Shown: positions 43,219 through 53,296, counted from the first letter of the stretch. The stretch: 64,000 nt of DNA from Paraburkholderia sp. BL10I2N1 (GCF_004361815.1 NZ_SNWA01000003.1:620001-684000); one strand, 5' to 3'. Numbers and translations: made by a program. Notes: generated by a model not told the origin, from the letters alone.

Positions 43219-44753
43219 AGGCAAGCGAATTCCCGATCCGCACGCCGGCTCTGGCGGTGCTGCTGTGCTCCGCGCTCGCGGGTTGTCTCGTCGGCCCGAA
43301 CTTCGAACCTCCGCAGACCACCACGCCCGACGTGTTTAACCGCACCCAGTCTGCGCAGGCGTCAAGCACAGCAGTTGAATCCGAATTCAGTCCGGAATGG
43401 TGGACGCTGTTCAATGATCCCATGCTGGACTCTTTGGAAAAACAACTGACCGACGCGAACCTTGACGTGGCGGCAGCGTCGGCGCGTCTGTGGCAAAGCC
43501 GGGCCGAGCAACGCATTGCCGGTGCCGCAGAATATCCGACGCTGAACGGCGCCGCCTCCTATTACCGCGAGCGCGGAAGTGAGAACGGCATCCTGTCCTT
43601 GCTTGGCGTCACCCCGACGGGAACCCAGACGCAGTCGGCCTCGGGCAACACGCCGCTCGGCGTGGCTGCCATGCCTGGCTCCAAGGGCTCGCCGGCTTTC
43701 AACCTCTACCAGTTCGGCTTCGATGCATCGTGGGAACTCGACATCTGGGGTCGGGTTCGACGCGGTGTCGAGGCCGCGACAGCGTTGACCGATGCCACCT
43801 ACGAAGACCGGAACGCAGTCCTGTTGTCTGCGCGCGCCGAACTCGCGCGAGACTACATCCAGTTGCGTGACACGCAGGCGCTGCTGCAGATAGCAAAACT
43901 GAACCTTGAAATCGCCCGCGACGCCACAAAGCTCACGCAAACCCGGGAACGCGAAGGCGTCACGACGGATCTGGACGTCGCCAACGCTTCCGCACAGGCG
44001 GAGACGATCGAAAGCCTGATACCGACGCTCGAATCGCGTTCCGAGACCACGATCAATGCGATTGGGGTGTTGCTGGCCGAGGAACCAGGCGCGCTACGGC
44101 AAACGCTCGGCGAGCCGCACGATGTTCCGGCACTGCCTGAACGGGTGCCCATCGGCGTTCCGTCGGAGCTGGTGCAGCGCAGACCCGACATCAGAAAGGC
44201 CGAGGCGCAACTGCACGCGGCCACGGCGGAGATCGGGATGGCGAAGGCCGACTTCTATCCACGCATATCGCTGAACGGCAGCGCGGGGTTCCAGAGCCTT
44301 CAGCTCACGACCCTCGCCGACTGGGCATCCGGCCAGTTTGTCGTCGGACCGTCGATCACGCTTCCCATATTCGAAGGCGGGCGCCTCAAGGGAACACTCC
44401 AGTTGCGCGAGGCTCAGCAGCAGGAGGCGGCGATTGTCTACAAACGTACGGTACTTCAGGCGTGGCGCGAGGTGGACGATGCGCTCGTCGTCTATGACGC
44501 TGAGCAGCGTCGGCGCGATCGCCTGACAACGGTCGTCAGCCTGAACAAGCGCGCGCTGTCGATTGCGCAGCAACGGTACAAGGCAGGCGCGGTCGATTAT
44601 CTCGACGTGCTGAACGTGCAGAGACAGTTGCTCGACTCGCAAAGCAGCCTTGAGCAAAGCAAGGCCGAGGCCGCTGCCAACCTCATCACGCTATGCAAGG
44701 TACTCGGCGGCGGGTGGGAGTCGGCGTATGCCAAAACGGACTCTCCTCATTGA
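43215..44753 (+). CDS. NodT-family outer-membrane efflux lipoprotein
   Basis: A 512-residue TolC-like channel with a lipoprotein signal; the lipobox LAGC has its Cys near residue 23. Duplicated OEP domains follow: SPEWWTLFNDPMLDSLEKQ, SWELDIWGRVRRGVEAAT, and LVQRRPDIRKAEAQLHAATAEIGMAKADFYPRISL in the second repeat. It forms the outer-membrane exit duct of the pump. ATGA overlap with the adaptor indicates translational coupling. The DNA to 44888 after the stop holds an imperfect AGCCCGA/TCGGGCT repeat, possibly a terminator. Confidence 0.9.
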   Translation: MKASEFPIRTPALAVLLCSALAGCLVGPNFEPPQTTTPDVFNRTQSAQASSTAVESEFSPEWWTLFNDPMLDSLEKQLTDANLDVAAASARLWQSRAEQRIAGAAEYPTLNGAASYYRERGSENGILSLLGVTPTGTQTQSASGNTPLGVAAMPGSKGSPAFNLYQFGFDASWELDIWGRVRRGVEAATALTDATYEDRNAVLLSARAELARDYIQLRDTQALLQIAKLNLEIARDATKLTQTREREGVTTDLDVANASAQAETIESLIPTLESRSETTINAIGVLLAEEPGALRQTLGEPHDVPALPERVPIGVPSELVQRRPDIRKAEAQLHAATAEIGMAKADFYPRISLNGSAGFQSLQLTTLADWASGQFVVGPSITLPIFEGGRLKGTLQLREAQQQEAAIVYKRTVLQAWREVDDALVVYDAEQRRRDRLTTVVSLNKRALSIAQQRYKAGAVDYLDVLNVQRQLLDSQSSLEQSKAEAAANLITLCKVLGGGWESAYAKTDSPH

Positions 44754-44888
44754 TGCGGGAATCCTGTCGATGGCCTGGCTCCGGAGCATGACCATGCACC
44801 GGAACCGCTGGCTGTAGAGTTCAAAATGCGCGAAAGCCCGAATCCCCATACATCGGCGAAATGGATGAAAGAATCGGGCTCCCTCCAT

Positions 44889-45221
44889 TCACTGACCAAA
44901 GTAGATCGGTTTTAGACCAGGGATTTCCGCTTGGGGTGCAGCATCCTTGCTCGAGCCGGATGCGGACGACCCGTTCGTGGCGCCACCATAGTCGTTCGAT
45001 GCCGTGTCCGCTTGCGAAACCCGTGCTTCTGCCCGTTGAATCTGCTCCGGGTAATTCGTCTGGTCGCCGTCCCCTAGCCGGTATCCCGCCTTTTCGAGCT
45101 GCACGAGCTCATTCCGAACCTGGGCGTGTGTAATCGAGCTGCTCGACTGAGCAAACGCGAGGGCAGGAGCGGCGAGCGCCGCGACGATTGAGAATGCCTG
45201 TACCAATACTTTCACTTTCAT
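44889..45221 (-). CDS. DUF4148 domain protein, periplasmic
   Basis: A 110-residue protein with a signal peptide (MKVKVLVQAFSIVAALAAPA, cleavage near AFAQS) and the DUF4148 motif THAQVRNELVQLEKAGYRLG. The C-terminal half is Ala/Ser-rich and probably disordered. The family is common in Burkholderiales and its function is unknown. It stands alone, convergent to the efflux operon. Between 45222 and 45556 there is no gene I can support. Confidence 0.8.
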   Translation of the reverse strand: MKVKVLVQAFSIVAALAAPALAFAQSSSSITHAQVRNELVQLEKAGYRLGDGDQTNYPEQIQRAEARVSQADTASNDYGGATNGSSASGSSKDAAPQAEIPGLKPIYFGQ

Positions 45222-45556
45222 GATCCACCTCGATAGCTGTCATTTGCCGCGAATGGTTGTTTGCAGCAGGTGGAGCCATCTTAATCAGGCAAACACTTGA
45301 ATTAAATGCATACGCGGTAACAACACATGTGTCCATTGGGAAAAAGAGGTGGCGCCAGAAATTCGAATCGTGCGTAACTCAAGGCTGCAACCATCTTCGG
45401 CCGCCTGGTCTTGCCAGGCGGGAAGCATCGGATCAACGTAACCGTGATCTGCCCGTGTGATGAGCGCGATGGGGCGCACCCCTTCCCTGCATTTGGAGCG
45501 CGGCCCCGCGAAAGCCAGGCATGAGGTAACACTAGAACTTTGAGGCACTTCCACCT

Positions 45557-45739
45557 GTGTTCAAGCCTGACTCCAATGTAGAACCTGTCGAGGATCTGAC
45601 CGAGCCGGAACAGCGCCGCCGGCGCTCCGTTGACGAGAAGCCCGCAATAGTGCGCGAGGCCTTCGAGCGTGGGATGACCGTCTCTGGAACGGCCCGTCGC
45701 CATCAGGTCAATGCGAAGAAGCAACTCTCCCGCGCGTGA
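45557..45739 (+). pseudogene. Fragment of an IS transposase helix-turn-helix protein
   Basis: A 60-residue frame: EQRRRRSVDEKPAIVREAFE, then MTVSGTARRHQVNAKKQL. This resembles the N-terminal helix-turn-helix of IS3/IS66-type OrfA proteins (RRRRSxEEKxxIV ... VSxVARRHGVNxNQLF), but it diverges and stops where the LFxWR motif should follow. No orfB or inverted repeats are evident nearby. Remnant only. Confidence 0.5.
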
Positions 45740-45837
45740 CGCTTACCCCAGTTACTCGAGAGACGGAGTCCTGCGACCGCGCTGATCGCTGCACCGCTAT
45801 TGCAAAACCCCACACTACCCTCCGCCGGGACGCAGAC

Positions 45838-46176
45838 CTAGGCAGGAGCGAACACTACCGCTCCAACGTCACCGATGTGCGTAAAGCTCCGAACAAACCG
45901 GTATGACTCTTCGCCAACTGTTATCCGGTTTACGCCGGCCTGCGTCAGCTCAAGTATCTCGTCGGCCACTGCCGCCGCAATGGCTCCGTAACCAGTCAGT
46001 TCGTCGTCTTCGGCCGTTACGTGGCCGATGTAGACTGAACAGACTTCCCTATCGTGGCGCATCATGACGACGCACTTCCCCTCGTCAAGCGAGAGCTCGA
46101 GGTACCCGGCCAGCGCCAGTAATGACGCCGGCGTCTGCCCCTGCGGGCCATAAACCAAACCAGAACCGGTAGCCAT
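45838..46176 (-). CDS. Hypothetical protein, 112 residues
   Basis: Starts MATGSGLVYGPQGQTPASL, with GGGGA seven bases before the ATG at 46176. It contains YLELSLDEGKCVVMMRHDRE and AAAVADEILELTQAGVNRIT. The pattern suggests an alpha+beta soluble domain. No family recognised. Its neighbours are an IS fragment and the region before plsC, so no functional hint. DNA from 46177 to 46548 has a minus-strand frame (46243-46518) with no ribosome-binding site, which I do not accept as a gene. Confidence 0.5.
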   Translation of the reverse strand: MATGSGLVYGPQGQTPASLLALAGYLELSLDEGKCVVMMRHDREVCSVYIGHVTAEDDELTGYGAIAAAVADEILELTQAGVNRITVGEESYRFVRSFTHIGDVGAVVFAPA

Positions 46177-46548
46177 CTTGACGTCCCCAATCAACGGTGT
46201 CTATCCCGAACAGAAACTGGCCCCAAGGCGACCTTGGTTCCACTATAAGCGCCCATGCTCCAATTCGGAATATATAGGAATACGTCCGCCGAAAGGCAGG
46301 TTCTCAGACGTAAGCCAACAGAGTAGCTGCTCCAGAGTCCGCGCTTCATCAGCAAGATGCTCAAAGGTGGGAACACGCTCATCAGACTGAATCTGGATAC
46401 GGCGAAAACGACGTTTGCCGACTCGCATCAACGCATGCAAGACGGGCTGACGCGATGAGCTTCCGAGAGAGAGCATGCACCGCGTGTCAGGTGACGCCGG
46501 CCTCCCCGACCTGATCACGGCAAGCGCGGAACCTTGACACGGCGGCTG

Positions 46549-47259
46549 TCAGAGCGTCAGCAATTCTGCCTTCATCCAGTCGTGAACGGCGCGACTTAAC
46601 TCCTGTTGCGACGTGTCCTGGGAAGGGAATGCGGGACCGACGATTACCTCGATGTGTCCCGCCCCGTCAGGCCACCCCTTCGCTGGCCAGACTTTTCCGG
46701 CGTTGTGGACGACAGGGACGACCGGGGCACCGGTCGCGCACGCCAGACGAATACCGCCCGACGTCAGTCTCAACGGTGCGCCGTGCGGCACTCGGGTGCC
46801 TTCCGGGAATATGACCACGACGTCGCCCTTCGCCAGCCGCTGAGCGCACTCCTGTGTCACTGCCAGATGTGCCTGGCGGGGCGAGCCACGATTCAGGCTG
46901 ACCATGTCAAGGCCACGCAGCACCCATCCGAAGAACGGAATACGCAGAAGGTCTTCCTTGAACACAAAGCTGATGCGTCGTGGAAACAGCGCGAGGAATG
47001 CCAGCGTCTCCCACGTGGATTCATGACGGCACAGGATTATTGATGGCCCTTCCGGGAGATGCTCGAGTCCTTCCACTGAACAGGTGATCCCGGGTAGCCA
47101 GCGCATTACGACAACCAGTGCACGACACCACTGCACCGCAAGCCAGTAGCGTCCGGACCTCCCGACGAAGGGGTATAGCACCAATATCCCTATCGAGTAC
47201 AAGGTCCCGCTGCCAAGCAGGTAGACGATGAACACCAATTTGATGAACGTGGAGCGCAT
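46549..47259 (-). CDS. plsC: 1-acyl-sn-glycerol-3-phosphate acyltransferase (PlsC family)
   Basis: A 236-residue membrane-associated acyltransferase. There is a hydrophobic N-terminal helix (LVFIVYLLGSGTLYSIGILV), then the catalytic motif HESTWE near residue 80, where the usual HX4D has Glu as the acidic residue, a variant found in beta-proteobacterial PlsC proteins. VFKEDLLRIPFFGWVLR, FPEGTR (glycerol-phosphate binding) and VPVVHNAGKVWPAKGW follow. It acylates lysophosphatidic acid at position 2. The start at 47259 is preferred over an upstream GTG because family similarity begins there. It is probably an extra copy rather than the housekeeping one, but that cannot be told from here. Confidence 0.82.
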   Translation of the reverse strand: MRSTFIKLVFIVYLLGSGTLYSIGILVLYPFVGRSGRYWLAVQWCRALVVVMRWLPGITCSVEGLEHLPEGPSIILCRHESTWETLAFLALFPRRISFVFKEDLLRIPFFGWVLRGLDMVSLNRGSPRQAHLAVTQECAQRLAKGDVVVIFPEGTRVPHGAPLRLTSGGIRLACATGAPVVPVVHNAGKVWPAKGWPDGAGHIEVIVGPAFPSQDTSQQELSRAVHDWMKAELLTL

Positions 47260-47398
47260 GGTGAACCGAATGAAATGGATGAGGCAGCGGGAGGTTTTCG
47301 TCGCTACCAATAGAGGCCGTGCGGTAGATGATATGTTCACGCGTTGGCATCACTGCTGTGGCCTGGCGCATCAGGAATGGGTAGCCGGTCGTTGCTTC

Positions 47399-47956
47399 TC
47401 AGCAACCTACGCTGGGAATGGAGGACACGCCCCCTTCTTCGAGATACATGCGGTCAAGCAACGGCGCTATCCCGAACATTGAGGCTTGCACCTGGCCCCT
47501 CGCTCCCCAAAATTGAACCTGTCCGCATTGGCCGACGACAATCACTTCGCGAGCGCCACCTTCCAGATATCCTTTGACCCTCCGGTCGATGTCCTGCGTC
47601 CGGTCGCTATCGAGAAGCACCTCGACACAGAGGTCAGGCACGAACGGCACGGGGTCGTCGCGGTCGAAACCGTCCCACTTGTCGCACGGCATCCAGACAA
47701 CGTCAGGGATTCTGATACCGAATGACCGGGTCGTAACGGCCACTGACATGGCGGCGAGATGACCAATCTGTTCAGTCACGTGACAGAAAATATCTGTGAG
47801 CACTATCTGGCGCCTTGCCGACGGGCGCGGGTTCATCACCAGTTCACCGTACTCGTCCAACTCGTACAACTGCCGCTGACCAGATTCTGCCTGTATGGCA
47901 AGGCGACGCCATGCGGCAAGCAATCCGGTGTGCTCCAGGAGAATCGGCACGTCCAT
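47399..47956 (-). CDS. Uma2-family (DUF820) nuclease-like protein
   Basis: A 185-residue protein with the restriction-endonuclease-like DUF820 pattern: YELDEYGELVMNPRPSARR, RIPDVVWM, VPDLCVEVLLDSDRTQD (Asp and Glu of the PD-(D/E)xK core), then RRVKGYLEGGAREVIVV. The expanded Uma2 families are found mainly in cyanobacteria; in Proteobacteria they are sporadic, which suggests transfer. Function unknown. The start at 47956 has CTGCGAGAAACTC upstream. Confidence 0.75.
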   Translation of the reverse strand: MDVPILLEHTGLLAAWRRLAIQAESGQRQLYELDEYGELVMNPRPSARRQIVLTDIFCHVTEQIGHLAAMSVAVTTRSFGIRIPDVVWMPCDKWDGFDRDDPVPFVPDLCVEVLLDSDRTQDIDRRVKGYLEGGAREVIVVGQCGQVQFWGARGQVQASMFGIAPLLDRMYLEEGGVSSIPSVGC

Positions 47957-49186
47957 GAGTTTCTCGCAGGGAAGATACTTAAGCGTATACCCTCTAACCG
48001 CGATTTAACAATTATGTATGTGTGCGCCGCAGCATTGCCGCGGCTTTCGCGGCCGATGCCGTCATTGGTCTGTTTTGTTCATGCGAGATGGCGGCGACCC
48101 GACCTGCGTTGGCTTTCGGACAGACGGGGATCCAGGCTCATCCTTTCTCAGACGGGCAGACCACGTCCCGATGAAGCCCGGATGTGGCCTTCGCAGCCCG
48201 GTTGCCTCTCGCCCGGGCGTGGCTGTTGCCGTGCTTTTGCTATTTTCATGACCGTGTGCGGTGAAACTGTCCATCTCCTTGCGAGGCGGGCCTTGGCGGT
48301 CTAAGGTTTAAGTGGTTTCTCAAGTTCGTTGTGCATCGCCGCATCGAGAGAGCGATGAGGAACGTCTCGCGGACTAGCGCGATGCAGATCCTGCATCGCG
48401 TGACCGCACGGAGATGTTTTACCGCATGCTGGAAGCCTGCATCGCCGACGGAGCTCAGCGCCAGCGCCTTCGACGCGATCCAGGGTCCCCGGAATGAGCA
48501 AAACGAAACGACATTTCCCGATGGCGGGGCATCTGTTGCGCTGAGCGGTCCCGGTTTTCAGAGCCAAAGGCAATGTTAGCCTTCGGCGTACCCGGCGGTA
48601 GGTACCTCACCGAGTGACCTGTGAGGCCGATTCTGGTTTCACTCGGGTAAGACGTTTTACTAGTGAGTCCTAATGAATCTTAAAACGCTTCGCCCACTAT
48701 GGTGGGAAGAAGTTCGCCGCGCTTCTGTCGAAGACCGATATAGCTGACGCTCTCGTAGTTGCGGAGAGTATTCGAAACCCAATCCGTAACCTGGCAATTG
48801 AACACTTGGGCAACCCGGCTCGCGTGGTCCCCTATAAGCGCGGGGTTGACGCCCGGGTCCCGGTTCGGGGCGAGAGCGAACCGAAGGAACGACGTTGGCT
48901 TTTGAAGCGGCGCCATCCGTTGCATGTTTTACTCGAAGCCCAGCTATTGTGACGCCCGAGCCCTCATCACAAATCGTCATTCATTTAGAAGAAACCCGAA
49001 AGGCAGTCGTCGGCCGCGTCATATAACTCACGCGGAACGGACATTTTTCCAACCTGTGTTGGACACACAGCAAGCCTAACTTTCTCTCCGTTGTAACGCG
49101 CGGTAATACCAAGCAACGCCAGGTAAGCGACACATCGTGCGCGCTGCCGGTCGGCGTCCCTGTGTCAATCCCGTTTGGAGAGATCC
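47957..49186. other. 1.2-kb stretch without a supported gene
   Basis: Several short frames occur on both strands, but none has a ribosome-binding site and a recognised family. A minus-strand frame (48680-48925) with SFLRFALAPNRDPGVNPALI, and a plus-strand tail near 48410-48490 with EMFYRMLEACIADGAQRQRL, look protein-like and may be gene remnants. A perfect GATGCAG/CTGCATC repeat lies near 48381-48397. The last 100 bp presumably hold the promoter of the phosphoesterase. Confidence 0.5.
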
Positions 49187-51169
49187 ATGAAGCGTGTCGA
49201 GAACGTCCCACGGAAACCCCTCTTGCAAGCCTTGCTGACGTGCAGCCTGGCCGCGCTCGCCGCTGGCGCGGCGCTTTACCCATCCATTTCCGCCAGTCAG
49301 CAGTCTGATGCAGCCTCCTTCCGGACGGCCTCGCCGATCAAGCATGTCATCGTGATAGTGGGCGAAAACCGTACCTTCGATCATGTGTTCGGCGCCTATA
49401 CGCCGCGACGTGGGCAAACGGTGTCGAATCTGCTCTCCAAAGGCATCATCACGCAGGACGGCAAACCGGGGCCTAATTTCGCGGTAGCCGCGCAGTACAC
49501 GGCCGACGCGGACAACCCCAACCGCTTCGAACTGAGCCCTGGGGGCAAGAAACTCTATACCGTACTGCCGGCACCCAACACCGGCTTTGTGGCGACCGCC
49601 GCGAGCGACACCAGTCCCCCGCCCTTCGCAACCCTTGCGGCGGCCAAGGCCGCTGAAGGGGCGACGCTCTTGCCACAGGACCTCGTGCATCTGACGACCG
49701 GCGCGTCGGGCTTGCCGCAACTGGTACCGGATACACGCTTCGGCGCGAACACCTTCAACCTGCCGAACGGCCCATACCAGATCTCGCGCGTGGGACCGAA
49801 CTACGATCAGTACATGAATAGCCCGGTGCACCGCTTCTATCAGAACTGGCAGCAGTCGGACTGTAACGTCTCTCATGCGACAGACGATAATCCCAGCGGC
49901 TGCAAAATGGATCTGTTTGTGTGGGTCGAAACGTCGGTCGGCGCCAGCAAGAACGGCATGCCGAAGCCCGCCAACTTCACTGACCAGACCACGGGTGAAG
50001 GATCGACGGCACTCGGCTACTACAACGTAAATACGGGCGACATGCCCTATTTCAACGAACTCGCACGTCACTATACGATCAGCGACAACTACCACCAGCC
50101 GGTGATGGGCGGCACGGGTGCGAACAGCATCATGATCGGTACGGCCGATGCGCTCTACTACACCGACGGCAACGGTCATGCCACGACCCCGCCCGCCGAT
50201 CAGATCGAAAATCCGCATCCGATGCCAGGCACCAACAATTGGTACACGCAGGACGGTTATTCGGGCGGAACCTACAGTAACTGCTCTGACCCGAAGCAGC
50301 CTGGTGTAGGCGCGATCCGCCATTACCTCGGCTCGCTGCCCTATCACCCCGATCCGAACTGCGCGGCCAATACTTACTATCTGCTCAACAACTACAACCC
50401 GGGCTATAACGGCGACGGCAGCGTGAATACAAGCAGCGCCTTCACGATTCCGCCTTCGCCGGTGCGCACGATCGCGGATTCGCTGCTGGCGAAAAACGTA
50501 TCGTGGAAGTATTACGGCGAAGGCTGGAAGACCTTCGTCAGCAAATCCAAGAGCAGCGTCTACTGCAATATCTGCAACCCGTTCCTCTATGAAACCGCGA
50601 TCATGAGCAATCCGGCGCTTGTCGCCGCGCACTTGCAGGACACGACCGATCTCTATTCGGATATCGCGGCCGGGACCTTGCCGGCCGTGTCATTCGTCAA
50701 ACCGGGCGGTCTGCTGGACGGGCATCCGGAATCGTCGAAGTTCGGGCTGTATGAGGCGTTCGTGCACAAGCTCGTCGATGCGGTCCAGGAAAAACCGGCG
50801 CTGTGGGCATCGACGGCGATCCTGATCACCACCGACGAAGGCGGCGGCTACTACGATTCGGGATACATCCAGCCGGTGGATTTCTTCGGCGACGGTCCGC
50901 GGATTCCGCTGATCGTAGTGTCGCCGTATTCGCGCGGTGGCCGCGTAGTGCATGAATATTCGGATCATGCGTCGATCGTCAAATTCATCGATCGAAACTG
51001 GTCGCTGTCTCCGATCACGCAGCGCAGTCGCGACAATCTGCCAAATCCGGTGCAGCTCTCAAGCAACCCGTACGTACCGGTCAACGCGCCGGCAATCAGT
51101 GACCTCTTCGACTCGTTCCGATTCGACCGAGATCAGGACAATCATCACAATGGCAATGGACCGGAGTGA
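49187..51169 (+). CDS. Secreted phosphoesterase (PF04185: phospholipase C / acid phosphatase family)
   Basis: A 660-residue protein with a signal peptide (KPLLQALLTCSLAALAAG, cleavage near ISASQQS). The domain opens with VIVGENRTFDHVFGAY, the metal-binding and nucleophile region of this family, and closes with TTDEGGGYYDSG, GPRIPLIVVSPYSRGG and YSDHASIVKFIDRNW. In between are eight Cys, perhaps disulfides. It is likely periplasmic or secreted and hydrolyses phosphomonoesters or phospholipids to release phosphate. GGAG seven bases before ATG 49187 sets the start. No Pho box was identified by eye. Confidence 0.87.
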   Translation: MKRVENVPRKPLLQALLTCSLAALAAGAALYPSISASQQSDAASFRTASPIKHVIVIVGENRTFDHVFGAYTPRRGQTVSNLLSKGIITQDGKPGPNFAVAAQYTADADNPNRFELSPGGKKLYTVLPAPNTGFVATAASDTSPPPFATLAAAKAAEGATLLPQDLVHLTTGASGLPQLVPDTRFGANTFNLPNGPYQISRVGPNYDQYMNSPVHRFYQNWQQSDCNVSHATDDNPSGCKMDLFVWVETSVGASKNGMPKPANFTDQTTGEGSTALGYYNVNTGDMPYFNELARHYTISDNYHQPVMGGTGANSIMIGTADALYYTDGNGHATTPPADQIENPHPMPGTNNWYTQDGYSGGTYSNCSDPKQPGVGAIRHYLGSLPYHPDPNCAANTYYLLNNYNPGYNGDGSVNTSSAFTIPPSPVRTIADSLLAKNVSWKYYGEGWKTFVSKSKSSVYCNICNPFLYETAIMSNPALVAAHLQDTTDLYSDIAAGTLPAVSFVKPGGLLDGHPESSKFGLYEAFVHKLVDAVQEKPALWASTAILITTDEGGGYYDSGYIQPVDFFGDGPRIPLIVVSPYSRGGRVVHEYSDHASIVKFIDRNWSLSPITQRSRDNLPNPVQLSSNPYVPVNAPAISDLFDSFRFDRDQDNHHNGNGPE

Positions 51170-51351
51170 CGGCGGCTCCGGCTGGTGGCCGTTCTGAACA
51201 GATTTGAACCAGGCGGGCAAGTGGCGAATTCCGCGGCAGTGCGAGCGGCTCTGTCGCGGAAAAATGCTGGTCCACGCGTTAGCCACTTCAGGTTCGCTTC
51301 TGGCGGATCGCGACGATCACGGTCGGTCGGATCCACCGGAACTGACCTGGC

Positions 51352-52146
51352 TCATGGCTTCGTGCTCGCGTGCTGGTTGCGGAACGCTGCCTCTCCGGCG
51401 TCCGACACCTCGACCCACTTTTTGTCGGGCGCTGCGTCTGCGACATAGCTGTCGTGCCAGTTCCACCACTTGTAGGTTGCGGTCTGAGGATAGCCCTCGG
51501 GCGAGTCCTCCCAGACCTCCTGCCGGCCCAGCGGTGTAATGTCGAGGTAGTTCCAGGTGCTCCCCATCTGTTCGTCGCCGCGGTTGTTGATAAAGTAGGT
51601 GCGAAACACGCGGTCGCCGTCGCGGTAGAACACGTTCGTGCCGTGCCATTCGCCGACGCCGAAATCGGTGTCGAAGCTGTCCGTGAGGGTGAACCACGGG
51701 ATCTCCCAGCCCATCCGCGCCTTCAGCCGCGCGATGTCCGCCTGAGGCGCACGCGAGACGAAGACGAGCGTGGTGTCACGGGCGTTCAGGTGGGCGACAT
51801 GGGCGACCTGGTCGGCCACCATGGAGCAGCCACGGCAAGCGTGGTCGGGCCAGCCGAACACGCCCGGCTCGAAGAAGGCGCGGTAGACGATCAGCTGATG
51901 CCGACCGTCGAACAGGTCGAGCAGGCTGGCCTTGCCCGCCGGCCCCTCGAACGCATACGCCGTCTCCACGGCCATCCACGGCATTCGCCGACGCTCAGCG
52001 GCCAGGGCGTCACGGGCGCGGGTCTGGGTCTTTTCCTTCACGAGCAGCTGCTCGCGGGCCGCCTCCCACGCCTGCGGTGACACCACCGGTGGTGTGCGCA
52101 TGGCAGGCTGTCCGTCTTTCCGTCCGTTCCCGGCTGATGTAGTCAT
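51352..52146 (-). CDS. DUF899 family protein (thioredoxin-like fold)
   Basis: A 264-residue protein: VSPQAWEAAREQLLVKEK at about residue 22, RRRMPWMAVETAYAFEGPAG, then GWPDHACRGCSMVADQVAHV with a CxxC motif, FVSRAPQADIARLKARMGW and DITPLGRQEVWEDSPEGYP. This is the DUF899 pattern of thioredoxin-like proteins common in soil Proteobacteria. A redox role is suggested by the CRGC motif, but no substrate is known. CAGGAG lies before the ATG. It is convergent with the phosphoesterase. Confidence 0.83.
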   Translation of the reverse strand: MTTSAGNGRKDGQPAMRTPPVVSPQAWEAAREQLLVKEKTQTRARDALAAERRRMPWMAVETAYAFEGPAGKASLLDLFDGRHQLIVYRAFFEPGVFGWPDHACRGCSMVADQVAHVAHLNARDTTLVFVSRAPQADIARLKARMGWEIPWFTLTDSFDTDFGVGEWHGTNVFYRDGDRVFRTYFINNRGDEQMGSTWNYLDITPLGRQEVWEDSPEGYPQTATYKWWNWHDSYVADAAPDKKWVEVSDAGEAAFRNQHASTKP

Positions 52147-52970
52147 GTTGCAATCTCCTGATCTGGGCTAATTCCCGCACCGCGTGGCTGTAGCGCGATT
52201 TCATTCGCTGCTCATCGCTCGTTGTTGGCTGTGAGATAGCTTGTCACGGGAAATTGAACGTTGGGAGTAACAAGTGTGGCGGTATTCCGATGGAGTCGCT
52301 GACGACAGCCGCGACGCGTGGGCCCGAAGCGGGTGATCCCGCGGCGCGTTGAAGCGCGTGGCGAGTTCGTCTGCCGGAAGCGGGCGATGAGGTTCAGAGC
52401 TGCTCCGGCGCGACAGTCGACTCGCGCCAGTTCGGCGATGTCGCTCGACATTGCGGCCCTGCTGGCCGGCCCTGATCTCGTGTAGATGCCAGGACAGGTC
52501 TGATTTTTTTGCGGATCGTACCGTCATCTTTACCCCGAACCCTTTCGTGGCAGCCTATCTCAGAATGCGTCGAGTCTTCAACGCACGTATTTACTCTGTA
52601 CAGCCAAGTTTCAGGTTGACGTTGTCCTGAGCGCCCGATTAAAATCCGTCCGTCTTCACAAAAGGGGCTAGTGCCTTGGACAGTTTCAGTAGTCGATCTT
52701 CGAACAGTTTGATTGCCTGACCGGCAGAACGTCCGCTAGCCTCATTCAGCCACCGTTCTGCCAGCAGGCAAACGGTGCGCGTCGCAGTAGTTTTCAGTAC
52801 CGCTCCCGTACCCTCCATTTCAGCGCCGCTTCGGCACGCATGATTGCGTCCGTCCGTACGGCCAGTTTCCTGAGCCCGACTCGGGGCCATGCTCGCATGC
52901 GTCCGCAGGTTTATCCCTGCGGGCGCATGAACAGACACGCCCGTGCACAACGCACCGGAAAGGAGATGTC
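52147..52970. other. 820-bp stretch without a firm gene
   Basis: Upstream of the mgtA leader. A minus-strand frame ending at 52639 (ATG 52818, 59 residues, KTTATRTVCLLAERWLNEAS and KLFEDRLLKLSKALAPF) could encode a small helical protein but has no clear ribosome-binding site. The rest shows only chance frames. Confidence 0.4.
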
Positions 52971-53057
52971 ATGCCTGACAGTGACTTATGGTCTTTACGC
53001 CGCTTACGTTCTTTTTGCCCGATGGATTCCTGCATGCGTTCGCCGTCACTTGCCTGA
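52971..53057 (+). CDS. Short leader ORF upstream of mgtA (28 codons)
   Basis: ATG 52971 is preceded by GGAAAGGAG five bases away, one of the best ribosome-binding sites in this part of the window. It opens a 28-codon frame, MPDSDLWSLRRLRSFCPMDS and then CMRSPSLA, ending at TGA 53055-53057. It is followed after 77 bp by a second short ORF and, about 490 bp later, by mgtA. Arg and Ser codons are clustered. A regulatory peptide is one possibility; a chance frame cannot be excluded. Confidence 0.4.
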   Translation: MPDSDLWSLRRLRSFCPMDSCMRSPSLA

Positions 53058-53134
53058 CTGTTTGAGCGTTGCCGTGCAGGCGCCCCGGCGACCTCAATCA
53101 ATCAGTCGGGCTCTGACCCGAACGGAGAAACCGC

Positions 53135-53296
53135 ATGTATTTCGCCCTTCTCGTACCACAACTGCCACAGGTTCGCGAGCCGCATACGTATCGCGAAGCA
53201 CCGTTGGCACTCGCACCGCAAACGCCTGCCACACCGTCGGCACGATGGTGGGCAGCGGCCAAGGCTCTGCTCCGGCCAGCAGCACGTCCAGTCTGA
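53135..53296 (+). CDS. Proline-rich short ORF in the mgtA leader (53 codons)
   Basis: ATG 53135 follows CGGAG and opens MYFALLVPQLPQVREPHTYR, continuing through PLALAPQTPATPSARWW to TGA 53294-53296. Nine of 53 residues are Pro, spread along the frame. Leader peptides of Salmonella mgtA (mgtL) and mgtCBR (mgtP) are proline-codon-rich and couple ribosome stalling to transcription of the Mg2+ transporter. The position and composition here suggest the same type of control. No similarity to mgtL was noted. Confidence 0.45.
   Translation: MYFALLVPQLPQVREPHTYREAPLALAPQTPATPSARWWAAAKALLRPAARPV

Noticed and set aside
46243..46518. A 91-residue minus-strand frame before plsC
   Set aside because: No good start or ribosome-binding site and no family; kept only as a remark in the gap.
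49175..49186. An earlier start (TTG) for the phosphoesterase
   Set aside because: The bases there are the ribosome-binding site of the ATG at 49187.
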